A stretch of 64,000 bases of DNA, taken from Parapristionchus giblindavisi (Eukaryota; Nematoda; Chromadorea; Rhabditida; Diplogasteridae). The translations under genes were made by a program, and so were the position numbers. Positions 22,257-32,107 of this stretch are shown here, piece by piece; within the stretch, counting starts at the first letter, position 1, and each line of letters opens with the position of its first letter. Location: assembly GCA_943737045.1 (NCBI GenBank), contig CALSFV010000312.1, positions 62,001-126,000 on the forward strand, in the 5' to 3' direction. Under the pieces are notes generated by a model. That model saw only the letters and a program-made list of their open reading frames with translations. It did no database searches and was not told where the DNA came from.

Positions 22257-25200
22257 TTATATCACAACAACTTTCTCCGTTGTGACACCCACTGGTAGAG
22301 AATCGGTCTTCGTTGTGTGAATACCCGTCGGATATCCCGGACCCACCGGAGGAGCCCGTACTATTACTCCTCCCTGCAAAGGATGTGGTATCGGATAGGT
22401 TACGATGGCTTACGGTAGGTACCCCAGGATAGATGGCATCATGACGCTGTTGAGCCTTGTCGATCTTGAACCGAGGACCAGAGAAGACACGACCGCACGA
22501 CACAAGGAATGCAGCCTGGAATGAGTAAGGGTCAAATTATGGAGGTGGAAGGGGTTCTCCGCATTTTTAGGGGGGCCATTAATTTGGTCGAGAGTGAAAA
22601 GTTGAGCCATTATTTTAGTAGTTGAGCCAATAATTTGGTTCGAAGTGGGGCTATTATTTTAGTCGCAAAGTTGAGCTGTTTTTTTGGCTTCAATAATGGC
22701 TCAACTACTGTAAATCGAGCCGTTTCACCGAGAGCCGTAAAATAGGTCGGCGATGTTTGCTAATTTCTTTCTTGTTAGTTCATGTCGGCATACTCGCCAT
22801 GGAAGTTTTTCAACTAAATAATGTTGTTTTCGTTGCATTTCTAGTTTGTATTCTATTTTACAAAGTATTTTGCTAGTTGAGTAGAGTGTAGATGTTTTCG
22901 CTCCTTCATTAACTGTGCTCACTAATTGTTGCTTTTTCATTAATTTAATGTTACAGGGATATCTCGGCTCTCTCAAGATGGACCCGCTCAATTCACTTCT
23001 ACTAGAACGGTAAGCATCTTACTACTTATGAAATGTCAAGGGTATTTAATTGTAAGTATTAAGTATTTATGCCAATTAAGTCGTAAGGCAAGATTAAGTG
23101 TTTGATTTTGAGACCGTTAATTGTTTCATGTTTCAGCGTCTTATCGCTTCGTCCTCAAGCCGTTTCCGAGGTGTCTGCGCAAAGTGGATGGGTTAGATGA
23201 TGTTTTATTGATTTCTTATGCATCGTTTACCTTACGTGCCTACGCCGTAACCTCCTCCGCCGCGTCTCCGTCGTTACGGCGGAGGTTACGGCGTACGAGA
23301 ATCTTGAGCAAGATGCCGCAAACATGTAACAGTCTCGTAAATTGCGAATAAATTGCTTCGTTGTTGCCTTAGAGCTCTGTTTAGGGTTAATTGCCGATTA
23401 TTTGTTTCATCCTTGCTCTATTTATGGAGCAAGTTACTGGCAAAATATATTTTACTTGTTTTGTGCCGGGCAAGTTTGCGGCAAGGGTTGGGTCAGGTTG
23501 CGGCGATATTCCCCATAAGTTTGCCCGATACTTGCGGCAAGCTTGCTTCACATTCTCTGTGTAAGGTAAATGTAACGATACATTAGCTATCATTGTTTAT
23601 CGATTAACTTTGTTCATTGTACCTTGTTTAGGTGTGCGTCTTCTGCTACCAGTTCGGCGTCCATCACGCTAAAAGCCGACATCGGATGCATCTTCCCCGT
23701 GTAGCTGTATAGACTTTCACCATAAAGTCGTAGGACGCTTTATTTCATTTTTTTTGTAACTTAATCTAGGAAAGATATCAAGATAGTTTAGTCAATGTGT
23801 GCAACTGTTCAAGAAATACAACCATGATGTGTTGTCATAATTAAATTAGTTCACTGCTGCATAATGATGACGCATTCGGAGTGCGCTTTTCGAACACTAC
23901 TGCAGAAGCCCAGATTGGGGGTGGGGCCTGAAGTAGGGGGTAGAAGGCATATCCTCCCCGGTTGGACTTGCCGTTGATTACCCAACACTTCTTGACATAA
24001 TTCTTGAACATTATATCTTTATGACGTAGCTTCCACTCCTATTGTAGCGAAATCCACGTCGGTTTATCCATTTTAGGACTGCTTTCAGTCCATGTAGATT
24101 CTTGCCTCTGATGATAATCAGGAATTCAGAATACTCTGGGAGATAATAGTTTAGGGATTCGGAGGACAAAACTATAATTACCCTAATATTCTTTGGCCCC
24201 ATTCGGCCCTAGCTCGTCCCCATTTTTGGTCGATCTGGGGATATTTTGGGCTTGTTCTCTTCACATGAGATGGCTGTAGCATGACTGAAATCAGTCTTCG
24301 ATACTGATTAGGAATACGTTTTTAAAACGCTGTCCAATCGAGCTGAGCCTCGAAAAAAATCGATATTGAAATTCGGCCCGTCGATTCGAAAATTTATGTC
24401 TGCGTTTAATTTTGCCTGTCAGGGAGTGGACAATTCGGGCGTCCGATACCAAATACTATTTGTTATTATATCAACAGTGAGCCGCTTTTTTTCTGGATAC
24501 CGTAACCCGCACTACCGTAATCGTAATACACGCACCGGGATTTGCCATGAACTTCGCCACATTATTATAGTGTACGGTAGTTCGTGTTGCGGTATATAGA
24601 AAAATAAAAGCTGGCTCATATTGGATATCATAGCAGTAGTATTAAAGTTCACAATCGCTGATAAGATAAAATAAGTTCTTTTTCTCTGGTTTTCGTAACA
24701 GTAAAACATATTAATCAAAACAAAAACAGCAAAATAAAAGTGCTGCAAGGGATCGAACAAAGAAGACAGTCGCACGCAGACACCTTATCCACTACTCTAC
24801 ATAGGCAGTTGTTTTAATAGTTGATAGATGAGCAAACAAACCCAGCTGGATTGTTTGTGTAGGAGACCACGCAAATTTTCGAATCGACTGGCCGAATTTC
24901 AATATCGATTTTCTCGATGCTCTGCTCTATAGGGCAGTATTTATATCTGATTCCTGATCAGTACCGAAGACTGATTTCAGTCATGTTACTGCCATCTTAT
25001 GTGAAGATAACAAGCCCAAAATATCCCCTTGTTTGTTCTGATTCTTGTCAGACCCGCAGCAAACATTCTAACTACTCAATCTCAACACGTAGGCTTATGC
25101 TTCCCTTGTAGGAACTATAGTTTTAAATGACCAGAACGGTAGGGCCTCGAAGTCTTAAAAAATGTTTTGTGGTTCACATTTGCAGCCCGCTACAGCTTGA

Positions 25201-28200
25201 AATCGGAGTCCGAGCTATTTCATTTTTTTGCATGGGCAGCCCTCGGTGAGGTCTCCATTTCAATAAAGAACATACGTGCTCGAAAAGTGTACTTCGATTG
25301 CGTCATTACTATACAACAGTGAAGTAATTTAAATATACCAACACATCATGGTTATATTCCATGATGAATTACAAACCTTGACTATGCTTGATTTCCCGGA
25401 TCAAAAGTTACAAAAAATATCTAAAAAGAGCGTTCCATGACTTTATACTGTTATTGTTGTTATTCAATAGAATAGTGTACATTGTTTTCATATGAGTCCG
25501 CTTGAGAGAGAACCGAGCATAGCCAGTGGGGTCTAGCCCAGTTAAAAATCAAATTTTAGCGATCGGGTTATCAAGGTTGTTGATGATGGTGGTCATCTTC
25601 ATTTTGAACATAGAGTCCATTTGCGCACAGCCTAAAAAAAATCCCCCATCCACACAACCTTGCTTCCCCATTCCCCAGTTTGTGCACATAGCCTTTCCCA
25701 CATCGTGTCCACCTATGCTAGGGTCACCGTTGAGGCCAGACGGCGTCGCATTTAAATCTCTTTTTTTATTTCATTTTTTCATCATCTGATGGTTAAAAAA
25801 TGGCTGACGAACGTTCCGGGGTAGAATTTGATGGCGACAAAGCCTGTCTAATTCATTTTTTCATGAAAAATTCATTCTGATGGCGCGTTATAAAGAGTGG
25901 AAAACCGAAATCGGCGAGTTTTCATGAGCATATGCAAACTCGACATTTTAATTCAAGAGCGCGACAAAGGTCCGGGAATTCAAATAACGTCTTTCCGATT
26001 TAAATTTTCCGTTCAGTATAGCTGGAACTTAATTTTCCAACCCCCGTAAGTTTAACTGTATATACTGATCGGAATTTGAATTACCGGACCTTTGTCGCGC
26101 TTTCCGCTGTCAGGTTTCCATATGCGATTTAATGGCTGGAAACTCGCCGATTTCGGTTTTTTACTCTTTTAGCCATAAATCCATTCCGGTCCGATCTATG
26201 CAGGTCGCGTTTTACACTTTGAGAGAATTTCCGTTTTTGAAAATTTTTCTTGAAAAATGAATTCGACAGGTTCGCCATCAAATTCTGCCCCGGGAACATG
26301 GTCGCAAAATATTTGCATTGATAGATTCAAAGAAACAATTGAAATCGTGAATTAGGCGCGAAGGGGTCTGGTATTGTGAGGGGGTATCAAAACGACAACG
26401 GATTATAAATATGTTGGGAGATGGCCTATGGCAACAAAAGTTGTATCATTGTTATCAGTGGGGATGTACGGTATTGTGCTACCGTAACCGTCGGGAATCG
26501 CGAACTGATCATGAATTTTTCGCTTTCGGCCATTTTCAACCATGAACCCCGGGTCATGGTTGAATGAAAATAATCAGTTCGCGATTCCCGACGGTTACGG
26601 TAGCACAATACCGTACACTCCCACTGATTACAATGATACAACTTTTGTTGACATAGGCCATCTCCCAACAGATTTAAGATCCGTTGCCGTTTTGATTGTT
26701 GCCGTTTTGATCGTTGCCGTTCTGATACCTCCCTGGTATTGTGCGTATAAAATGTACTTGCATAAGAAAAAGACACGATGCTCCAAAGAACGGAAGTCGC
26801 TCAAAGTCTAGATCTCGCCCCGCCTCTCGATTGTCTCTCCACTGCCTCTCCCTAACCCGGCTGACCTTCGCCACGCGCTATTAGATATAAAAGAGATCGG
26901 CATAGTTTCTGAACCATGCAAAACCAGAAATAGTCTCTTCTACAAATAAAACAAGTGACTTTTATACGCTCAATATCAATACAAAATGACTATGTCCATC
27001 GTCATCAGTAGGGTTGGCAATAACGGACACGCATTGCGGGCCCGCAATGCTTGTTAAATCATTGCGGGCCCGCAATAGCATTGTGGCCCGCAATGACTAC
27101 TTTATTCCTATCTGGCCACTTTTTGTGATCGGTCGTTCTTTTGTTCTCTTCACTTTCCTTCGCTCTCTCGTTTGCTTGAGAGAACAAAATCATTGCGGGC
27201 CCGCAATGGCATTGCGGGCCCGCAATCATTAGAAATAAAGAGTCAAGGCCATTGCGGGCCGCAACCCCCGAATAGCCAACTCTAGTCATCAGCTTAGTCG
27301 AAAACCTTAGAAAAGTGCGATGTTATTGTTATAAATAAAATAAGAAGTTATAATATTATTAGAAGTTATATTTTGTTAGTGATACAAAATCAATTAAATG
27401 TTTATTGTTCGTTTCATTTTCTTGTCATGTTGTAATCGATATGTAAATATTGTATGTTATGAGAATAAAGAAGTTAATTGATGTATAAAACATTTAAATG
27501 TGTAATAAACATAAATGGAATTGGAATAAAAGTAAGCAAATAAAGGGCTAAACTTTTACTGGTCGAGCCAAATTATTGGCCAAATTATTGGCCCCACTTG
27601 AAAAGTTGAGCCATTAATTTGGACTAAAGTTTAGCGAAAAGTTTAGTGGGGCCATTATTATGACCAAATTATTGGCCCCACTTGAAAAGTTGAGCCATTA
27701 ATTTGGACTAAAGTTGAGCGAAAAGTTTAGTGGGGCCATTATTTTGACCAAATTAATGGCTCAACTTTTCAAGTGGGGCTTGTCTGGTAGCCTAATTCGA
27801 GACTCAACTTTTAGCAAATTATTGGCCCCACTTTGACCAAATTATTGGCCCCCCTAAAAATGCGGAGTTACTGTACCTGTTGTTGGTAACTGGCGAACAG
27901 AAGCAGAGCGAGGCATGCTTCGAAAAGAGGCAGAGATGCCTCGGTCCACGTTATCACCTATAACATACCGCATAATCGAATAAATGTACTTGAAACTCAC
28001 TTCAATGAAGAACATTGCGATTTCGCCCAGAAGTCGTAACACTGCAAAGTTAGTTCAATCATAGTCGTGAACGTAAAGTTCCACTTACTCTCCACAAAGG
28101 ACATCTCTCCACCGCCGGTACCAGAGCCATTACCGGAGCCGGTACCGGAACCACTACTAGGCTTAGAGAACAGATCCAGTGCAAACTGAAAGAATCGATT

Positions 28201-30737
28201 GATCTACCGATTGGATGAATTATCGATTACTTTTTGTCCCCATTCAAATAGAGCTGGTAGTTTAGAAGTGACGAATGATGTTAACATGAATCCTGCTGTG
28301 AGACAAAATGGTATCTGTGATTTTCATATTTAATTCAATATTTCTTTGGGAATTCTTACGAAAGGAAGTAATCCATACACAAATGTGGACCACAGTTCGA
28401 GCTTGTGACAGAGTGTATTTCGACTCCTGTAAAAATATTACTGTAACTATGTTTTGCATTGCGATTTTTGATGGAAAGCAGATGAAATAAGGATTTAAAT
28501 GTTTGACTTTGACAATTTCAGCTGTTTTAGTGACGATTGTACGAATACTTACTTGGTAAGGCAGTTTTTGACGGATAGAATGATGGCGCATATGAGATAG
28601 ATTGGTATAAGTATACCGAATAAACAGATGATTACAACCTGAAACTTGCTAATTTAAAAAAATTAAAATATGTATTTAAATTGCCTGATATGTGGAGATA
28701 GGATCGAACCAAAACATCTCGTCCGCTTTATCTCCGTAAATCGTCTATAAATAATAATTACCTTTTATTAAATGTAATCAGGTGTCTATGATATGGTAAC
28801 TTCCGATCCAAAAATGATATGTACTCACTCTCATTAAGAAACACGCGAGAAGAAGGATATTTCCGACACCGCAAATGAGAACGAAGAATATAGCAGAGAA
28901 GATCTTATTGTTATCGAGAATTGGATAGAGAAAGACAATGATATTCTCAATGAAGACGAAGATCATTCCTTCAAATTTACATATTACAGATTCAGACTAC
29001 TGTACTCTAAGTTAACGGTTACGGTATCTTTATAATACCAACTCCTTACCATTATGAAACGTTGTGAAGCAGAATTGTTTGATATATGAGTGATAGTTCT
29101 TCACATCTTCATTGTGCATGTAGTCCTGCCATGGTGTGCGCTCTCCGTACGACGAATAGAATGCCTGAGATACGGTAACACCATAATTCGAAAACTAAAG
29201 TAATCAACCCCAACTTACAACATGGACGATGTTGAATATGGATACATTGAGAATCTGCCATCGAATCGCTCGATACGTCATGCGTTGTCCTACAACGAAC
29301 AACTACCGTATCCCGAATATCTTAATCTATCGGAACATACCCATAATGGACATGTACAATAGTAGAAGTGAAAGAGTGACAGAGAGACAGTATACAACAG
29401 CTTGTCCAGTGAGTGTTCTCTGTGGAATGTCGTCCATCTTTTCCGTAAGATCTGAATTATCCCAAGTATTATGGGAGATAATGAGGGAGCCTACCGAACC
29501 AAAGAAACTTCTTGCCCATGAAAAGATTGATTTTGGGACAAGTGGACTGCGTTTAAGGTAACATTTTCATTTGTAAAGGTCCCCAAAACATCTGCCTTCA
29601 GTTGAAAACAATCAATTTCAAAAGATAGAAGGAGATAAAATAGATACTAAAGTATGTTCAAGTGCAGCATAGTCCATGACTTGGAACCATTTTTAAAGGA
29701 TTATTACTCTGGAAAAATACTCCAATTTCAAACGAAATTAACCCCAGAGATTTTTTATGCATAACAGTTTAAAACGAGACCCCGAGCTAATTTAGAACGC
29801 ACCGTTCTGGCCACACTCACTCGCTTTCTTTGTCTGCGAGAGAGTATTGCCAATGAAGAGAATAAATTTAGCTCGGGGTCATTAATATAATTTCACGGGA
29901 ACATTTGTACTTACTGGGCATCCATGATTGGAGATAAAGACGCATCCTATTCTACGATCAATGTAAGACATATATGTGAGAGAGAAGCGCTGTGGATTAT
30001 ATTTTCTATCCATTGAATTATAAACTCCCTATTTCTATAGATGAGATGACTGTGCGCTTACAGACTAACACATTTTCACTGCGCATGAGGCTCCATATTT
30101 ATTTGTTAAAATAAATTATGAACAACAGAGAGCTACAGTATGCCTAGACTTAACCGTATGATCAAAGTAGAAATGAAACAAAATGATACTGAAGACGCCT
30201 GAGGCGTTGACAACTCAGCAAATTATATCTTAGCTAAGGCCAATTTCGAGTAAGGCCAACCTATGATTTTGATCGAGATAAACATTGCTTAGTCAGTTGA
30301 GTTACAGTTTCAGATGTTTGAGGGCAGATGTTTTCTTAGAACGCCCTCGTATTTAAATTTTCAGGTGCGAAGTGAGACTGAAGTTTAACAATAAAGAAGT
30401 TGACATGGATTACAAATAGACTTTTATAGGCCTTCCAAGTATTACCGTTTCAATCATGCTTCACTTTCTTACAATCTTCTCTTCTTTTTTTCAACACAGA
30501 AAGTCTCTCAAAACTACTCTAGCTTGTCAGGCTTTCAAAGAAACAATGGCTTACACCAGAATACTTTAAATGATTCAAAGTACCTGTATCATTTTTGCAT
30601 CTGCTGTCATCAGGAACGATATCGCATACAACATCCCAAAAGATCGTCGAATTAGTCCGAGGTGCTTGAGTGACGGATCCTGGAGGTAATGGGGAATACG
30701 ACCCATGATCCGAGATGATTATATCACTTTCATTCAT
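22257..30737 (-). CDS. Predicted seven-pass membrane protein, unknown family
   Basis: Exons: 30584-30737 (start Met chosen inside this exon; an acceptor at 30745 means an earlier exon is possible), 29341-29451, 29219-29289, 29050-29164, 28829-28968, 28685-28744, 28553-28638, 28360-28426, 28231-28314, 28089-28185, 28001-28041, 27877-27957, 22414-22515, 22257-22373. Frame is continuous for 441 residues. The N-terminal ~70 residues are polar with DVVCDIVPDDSRC, probably outside the cell. Hydrophobic segments follow: AVVYCLSVTLSLLLLYMSIM, RWQILNVSIFNIVHVAFYS, MIFVFIENIIVFLYPI, FSAIFFVLICGVGNILLLAC, VVIICLFGILIPIYLICAII, WSTFVYGLLPFIPFCLTAGF and a last hydrophobic stretch ending LPLFEACLALLLFASY. 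A Gly/Ser run (GSGTGSGNGSGTGGG) sits in one loop and the tail is Pro/Gly-rich. One intron uses a GC donor (after 28685), the last intron is only 40 nt, and the penultimate intron is 5.4 kb because of transposon insertion. A nematode-type serpentine receptor is possible but no diagnostic motif was seen. Confidence 0.75.
23215..23300. repeat. GC-rich hairpin related to TIR element B
   Basis: TACGCCGTAACCTCC and GGAGGTTACGGCGTA face each other across a short loop. The left arm with CTTACGTGCCTACG is the inverse of the core of the element at 8238-8318. Confidence 0.7.
23820..25372. mobile_element. Foldback element with ~500-bp inverted arms
   Basis: Left arm ~23820-24400 and right arm ~24865-25372 are diverged inverted copies. 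Matching outer blocks contain AACCATGATGTGTTG and ATGACGCA; inner blocks contain GGGGATATTTTGGGCTTGTT and ATCGATATTGAAATTCGGCC. The ~470-bp centre holds a tRNA-like sequence and no transposase. Confidence 0.75.
24735..24808 (-). pseudogene. tRNA-like sequence (degenerate)
   Basis: Minus strand reads like a tRNA body: D arm GTAGAGTAGTGGATAAGG, anticodon region CTGCGTGCGACTG and T loop GTTCGATCC. Stems pair poorly, so it is probably a decayed tRNA or tRNA-derived element carried in the foldback element. Confidence 0.4.
25812..26305. mobile_element. Second foldback element (~490 bp)
   Basis: Outer arms GGGGTAGAATTTGATGGCGA and its inverse near 26270-26300; inner arms AACCGAAATCGGCGAGTTT / AAACTCGCCGATTTCGGTTT and GCGCGACAAAGGTCCGG / CCGGACCTTTGTCGCGC. 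The axis is near 26040. No coding potential. Confidence 0.8.
26375..26750. repeat. Near-perfect long hairpin
   Basis: Arms 26375-26545 and 26555-26750 are almost identical inverted copies (for example CAGTTCGCGATTCCCGACGG against its inverse at 26482-26506). The right arm carries extra tandem copies of CGTTTTGATYGTTGC. The high arm identity implies recent formation or gene conversion. Confidence 0.85.
27028..27260. repeat. Clustered GC-rich palindromes
   Basis: The 18-bp palindrome CATTGCGGGCCCGCAATG or a close variant occurs five to six times, in groups at 27032-27105 and 27190-27260 that flank a CT-rich spacer containing GAGAGAACAAAA. Strikingly GC-rich for this genome. Confidence 0.85.
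27545..27866. repeat. ~84-bp subterminal tandem repeat
   Basis: Two to three units alternating GGGGCCATTATT, GACCAAATTATTGGCCCCAC, TTGAAAAGTTGAGCC and ATTAATTTGGACTAAAG, the last partly inverted. Forms the right subterminal region of the composite insertion; a shorter relative lies at 22570-22735. Confidence 0.8.
29779..29880. mobile_element. Palindromic MITE family A, copy 6
   Basis: In intron 1 of the seven-pass membrane gene, with matching ends CCCCGAGCTAATTTA and TAAATTTAGCTCGGGG. Confidence 0.85.
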
Positions 30738-30769
30738 TGCTGCCTCTGAAATTAAAGAGATATTCAATA

Positions 30770-32100
30770 AATAGATGTCAAGTCACTTATAGTAACAAGG
30801 AAATGAAATAATAACAAGCGAAGCAATTAAAACAGATCAAAACAGTAATAATTTTGGCACGGCTGATTTGTTTAGAGGAAGTGTTAATTATTAGTAAAAA
30901 AAACAACATGATTTAAATTTCATATCTTCACAAATGAATGTTGGTGTAGCAACTAATGTAAAGAAATACACTTCATCTTATCTAAATTGTATTCAACTCC
31001 TTGATAAGAATAGCAATAACACACTGAAACATCGATGAAAGAACGAATAATACATTCAAGGGAAACTTTATATGAACCTCCAAGTTTCAATCCTTAGGAG
31101 ATAGAGCTTTGAATAAAGTTCATTAGTCCGAGTAAATGCAATATTTACGTTGTTTCTTAGTCTCTGTCAAATGATTATTCCAATCCAGATTCAGTGTTTT
31201 ATATATTTTCTCACAACATCCACGTAACATGATTTTTTCATACTGTTGCCTTAGAAATTAAGCTATCTCTAATCTCATCTTCCTTATCTTTTAGGGATGT
31301 TGTACATTTAATACTTTTTTCAGGTACAAAATGGTTACCAGGGGTAACTGAAGTTTCAGGGTATCTATTACTACTTTCTCTCGTCTTAATTTCTAACTAG
31401 AAGAGTATCGAGAAGAGAAATGCGTAAGCATAAAGAATGAAACATTTTGAGTAGTTTTGTCGACGTAATAAATGGGAAAAAAGATATGAGTAGTATTGTT
31501 TAACCTACCAATCAATATATCTTTATTTAACAATAAAAGTGAAGGATTTATGTCTGGACTTTGTTTCAGTGGTCAATTATCAAATCGCCTAAATACCAAC
31601 CAAACGAAATTTTTCGTAAGTGAGACTTAAAAAATATTCCCTTAACGACATCTTGCTGAACTGACGCATTAAAATGACTTTTCTCATGAAAATTTCCATT
31701 CTCAGATACCACAAAGCTTTACTCAACGGATATTCTGAAAGAAACAAATCCTTCCTCACTTGTATTTCATTAGCCTAGAAAAATTCGTACAGTAATCCAT
31801 TCTCATTTGTAGTCTATCTTATTAGTCGTTTCATCTCATCAGCTCATCAGTGGGTCATCCTTATCTTTATGACCCCTTCATATGACGTCATCAGACGACT
31901 CATTTCACTCATACAAAGTTCAGTGTCAATTAGATCGAACTCCACTGTCGTTGAGTCAATTTGATTTCCTATCAATATGTACGTTATCAGTCAAATCAAT
32001 CGGGTAATCACATCATTTTGACACTTTCGTCTCAATTGATTGTTAATGGGCGTAATTATGGCCAAGCTCTTCCCCTTCCTCCCATCTTCCTCATTAGTCA
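30770..32100. other. Intergenic, divergent gene flanks
   Basis: Shared 5' region of the seven-pass gene (minus) and the phospholipase gene (plus). Nothing coding was recognised. The part nearest the phospholipase start has a TGACGTCA site and a TTATC motif. Confidence 0.45.
31883..31890. promoter_or_regulatory. CRE-like palindrome TGACGTCA
   Basis: Perfect 8-bp CREB/ATF consensus 218 bp upstream of the phospholipase A2-like start codon, close to a GATA-type CTTATC. Placement is suggestive only. Confidence 0.3.
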
Positions 32101-32107
32101 GTCCGCA

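Larger units (their letters stand above)
22557..27867. mobile_element. TIR-bounded 5.3-kb composite insertion
   Basis: The two ends carry matching inverted termini CTCCGCATTTTTAGGGGGGC followed by CAWTAATTTGGTC. TT flanks both outer ends and may be the target duplication. The whole sits in one intron of the seven-pass membrane gene, with its right end 9 bp inside the splice donor. Subterminal GTTGAGCCATTAATTTGG repeats occur at both ends. No transposase frame was found; the interior is a nest of smaller inverted-repeat units listed separately. Confidence 0.7.

Noticed and set aside
22252..22515. Unspliced reading of the last exon ending GESCCDIN
   Set aside because: A 40-nt intron (22374-22413) gives a coherent Pro/Gly tail; the unspliced version is Ser-rich in another frame. 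Kept only as an alternative.
22925..23200. Possible two-exon gene start (MDPLNSLLLER, then exon after TTTCAG)
   Set aside because: Stops after about 31 residues inside the transposon nest; no continuation found. Could be a captured fragment at most.
23632..23700. CVFCYQFGVHHAKSRHRMH zinc-finger-like peptide
   Set aside because: Only ~25 residues before a stop, within repeat DNA; C2H2 spacing is not canonical.
26426..26874. Frames across 26.4-26.9 kb (for example a Gln/Asn/Gly-rich minus ORF)
   Set aside because: They are read out of the near-perfect hairpin and its 15-bp repeat.
27014..27289. CRISPR-like repeats
   Set aside because: The repeated unit is a GC palindrome with irregular spacing in a eukaryotic intron; no spacers, leader or cas genes.
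29495..29519. Alternative start exon MGKKFLWF for the seven-pass gene
   Set aside because: Joining exon 30584-30737 directly to 29451 keeps frame and supplies a fuller N-terminus; the short exon is then unnecessary.
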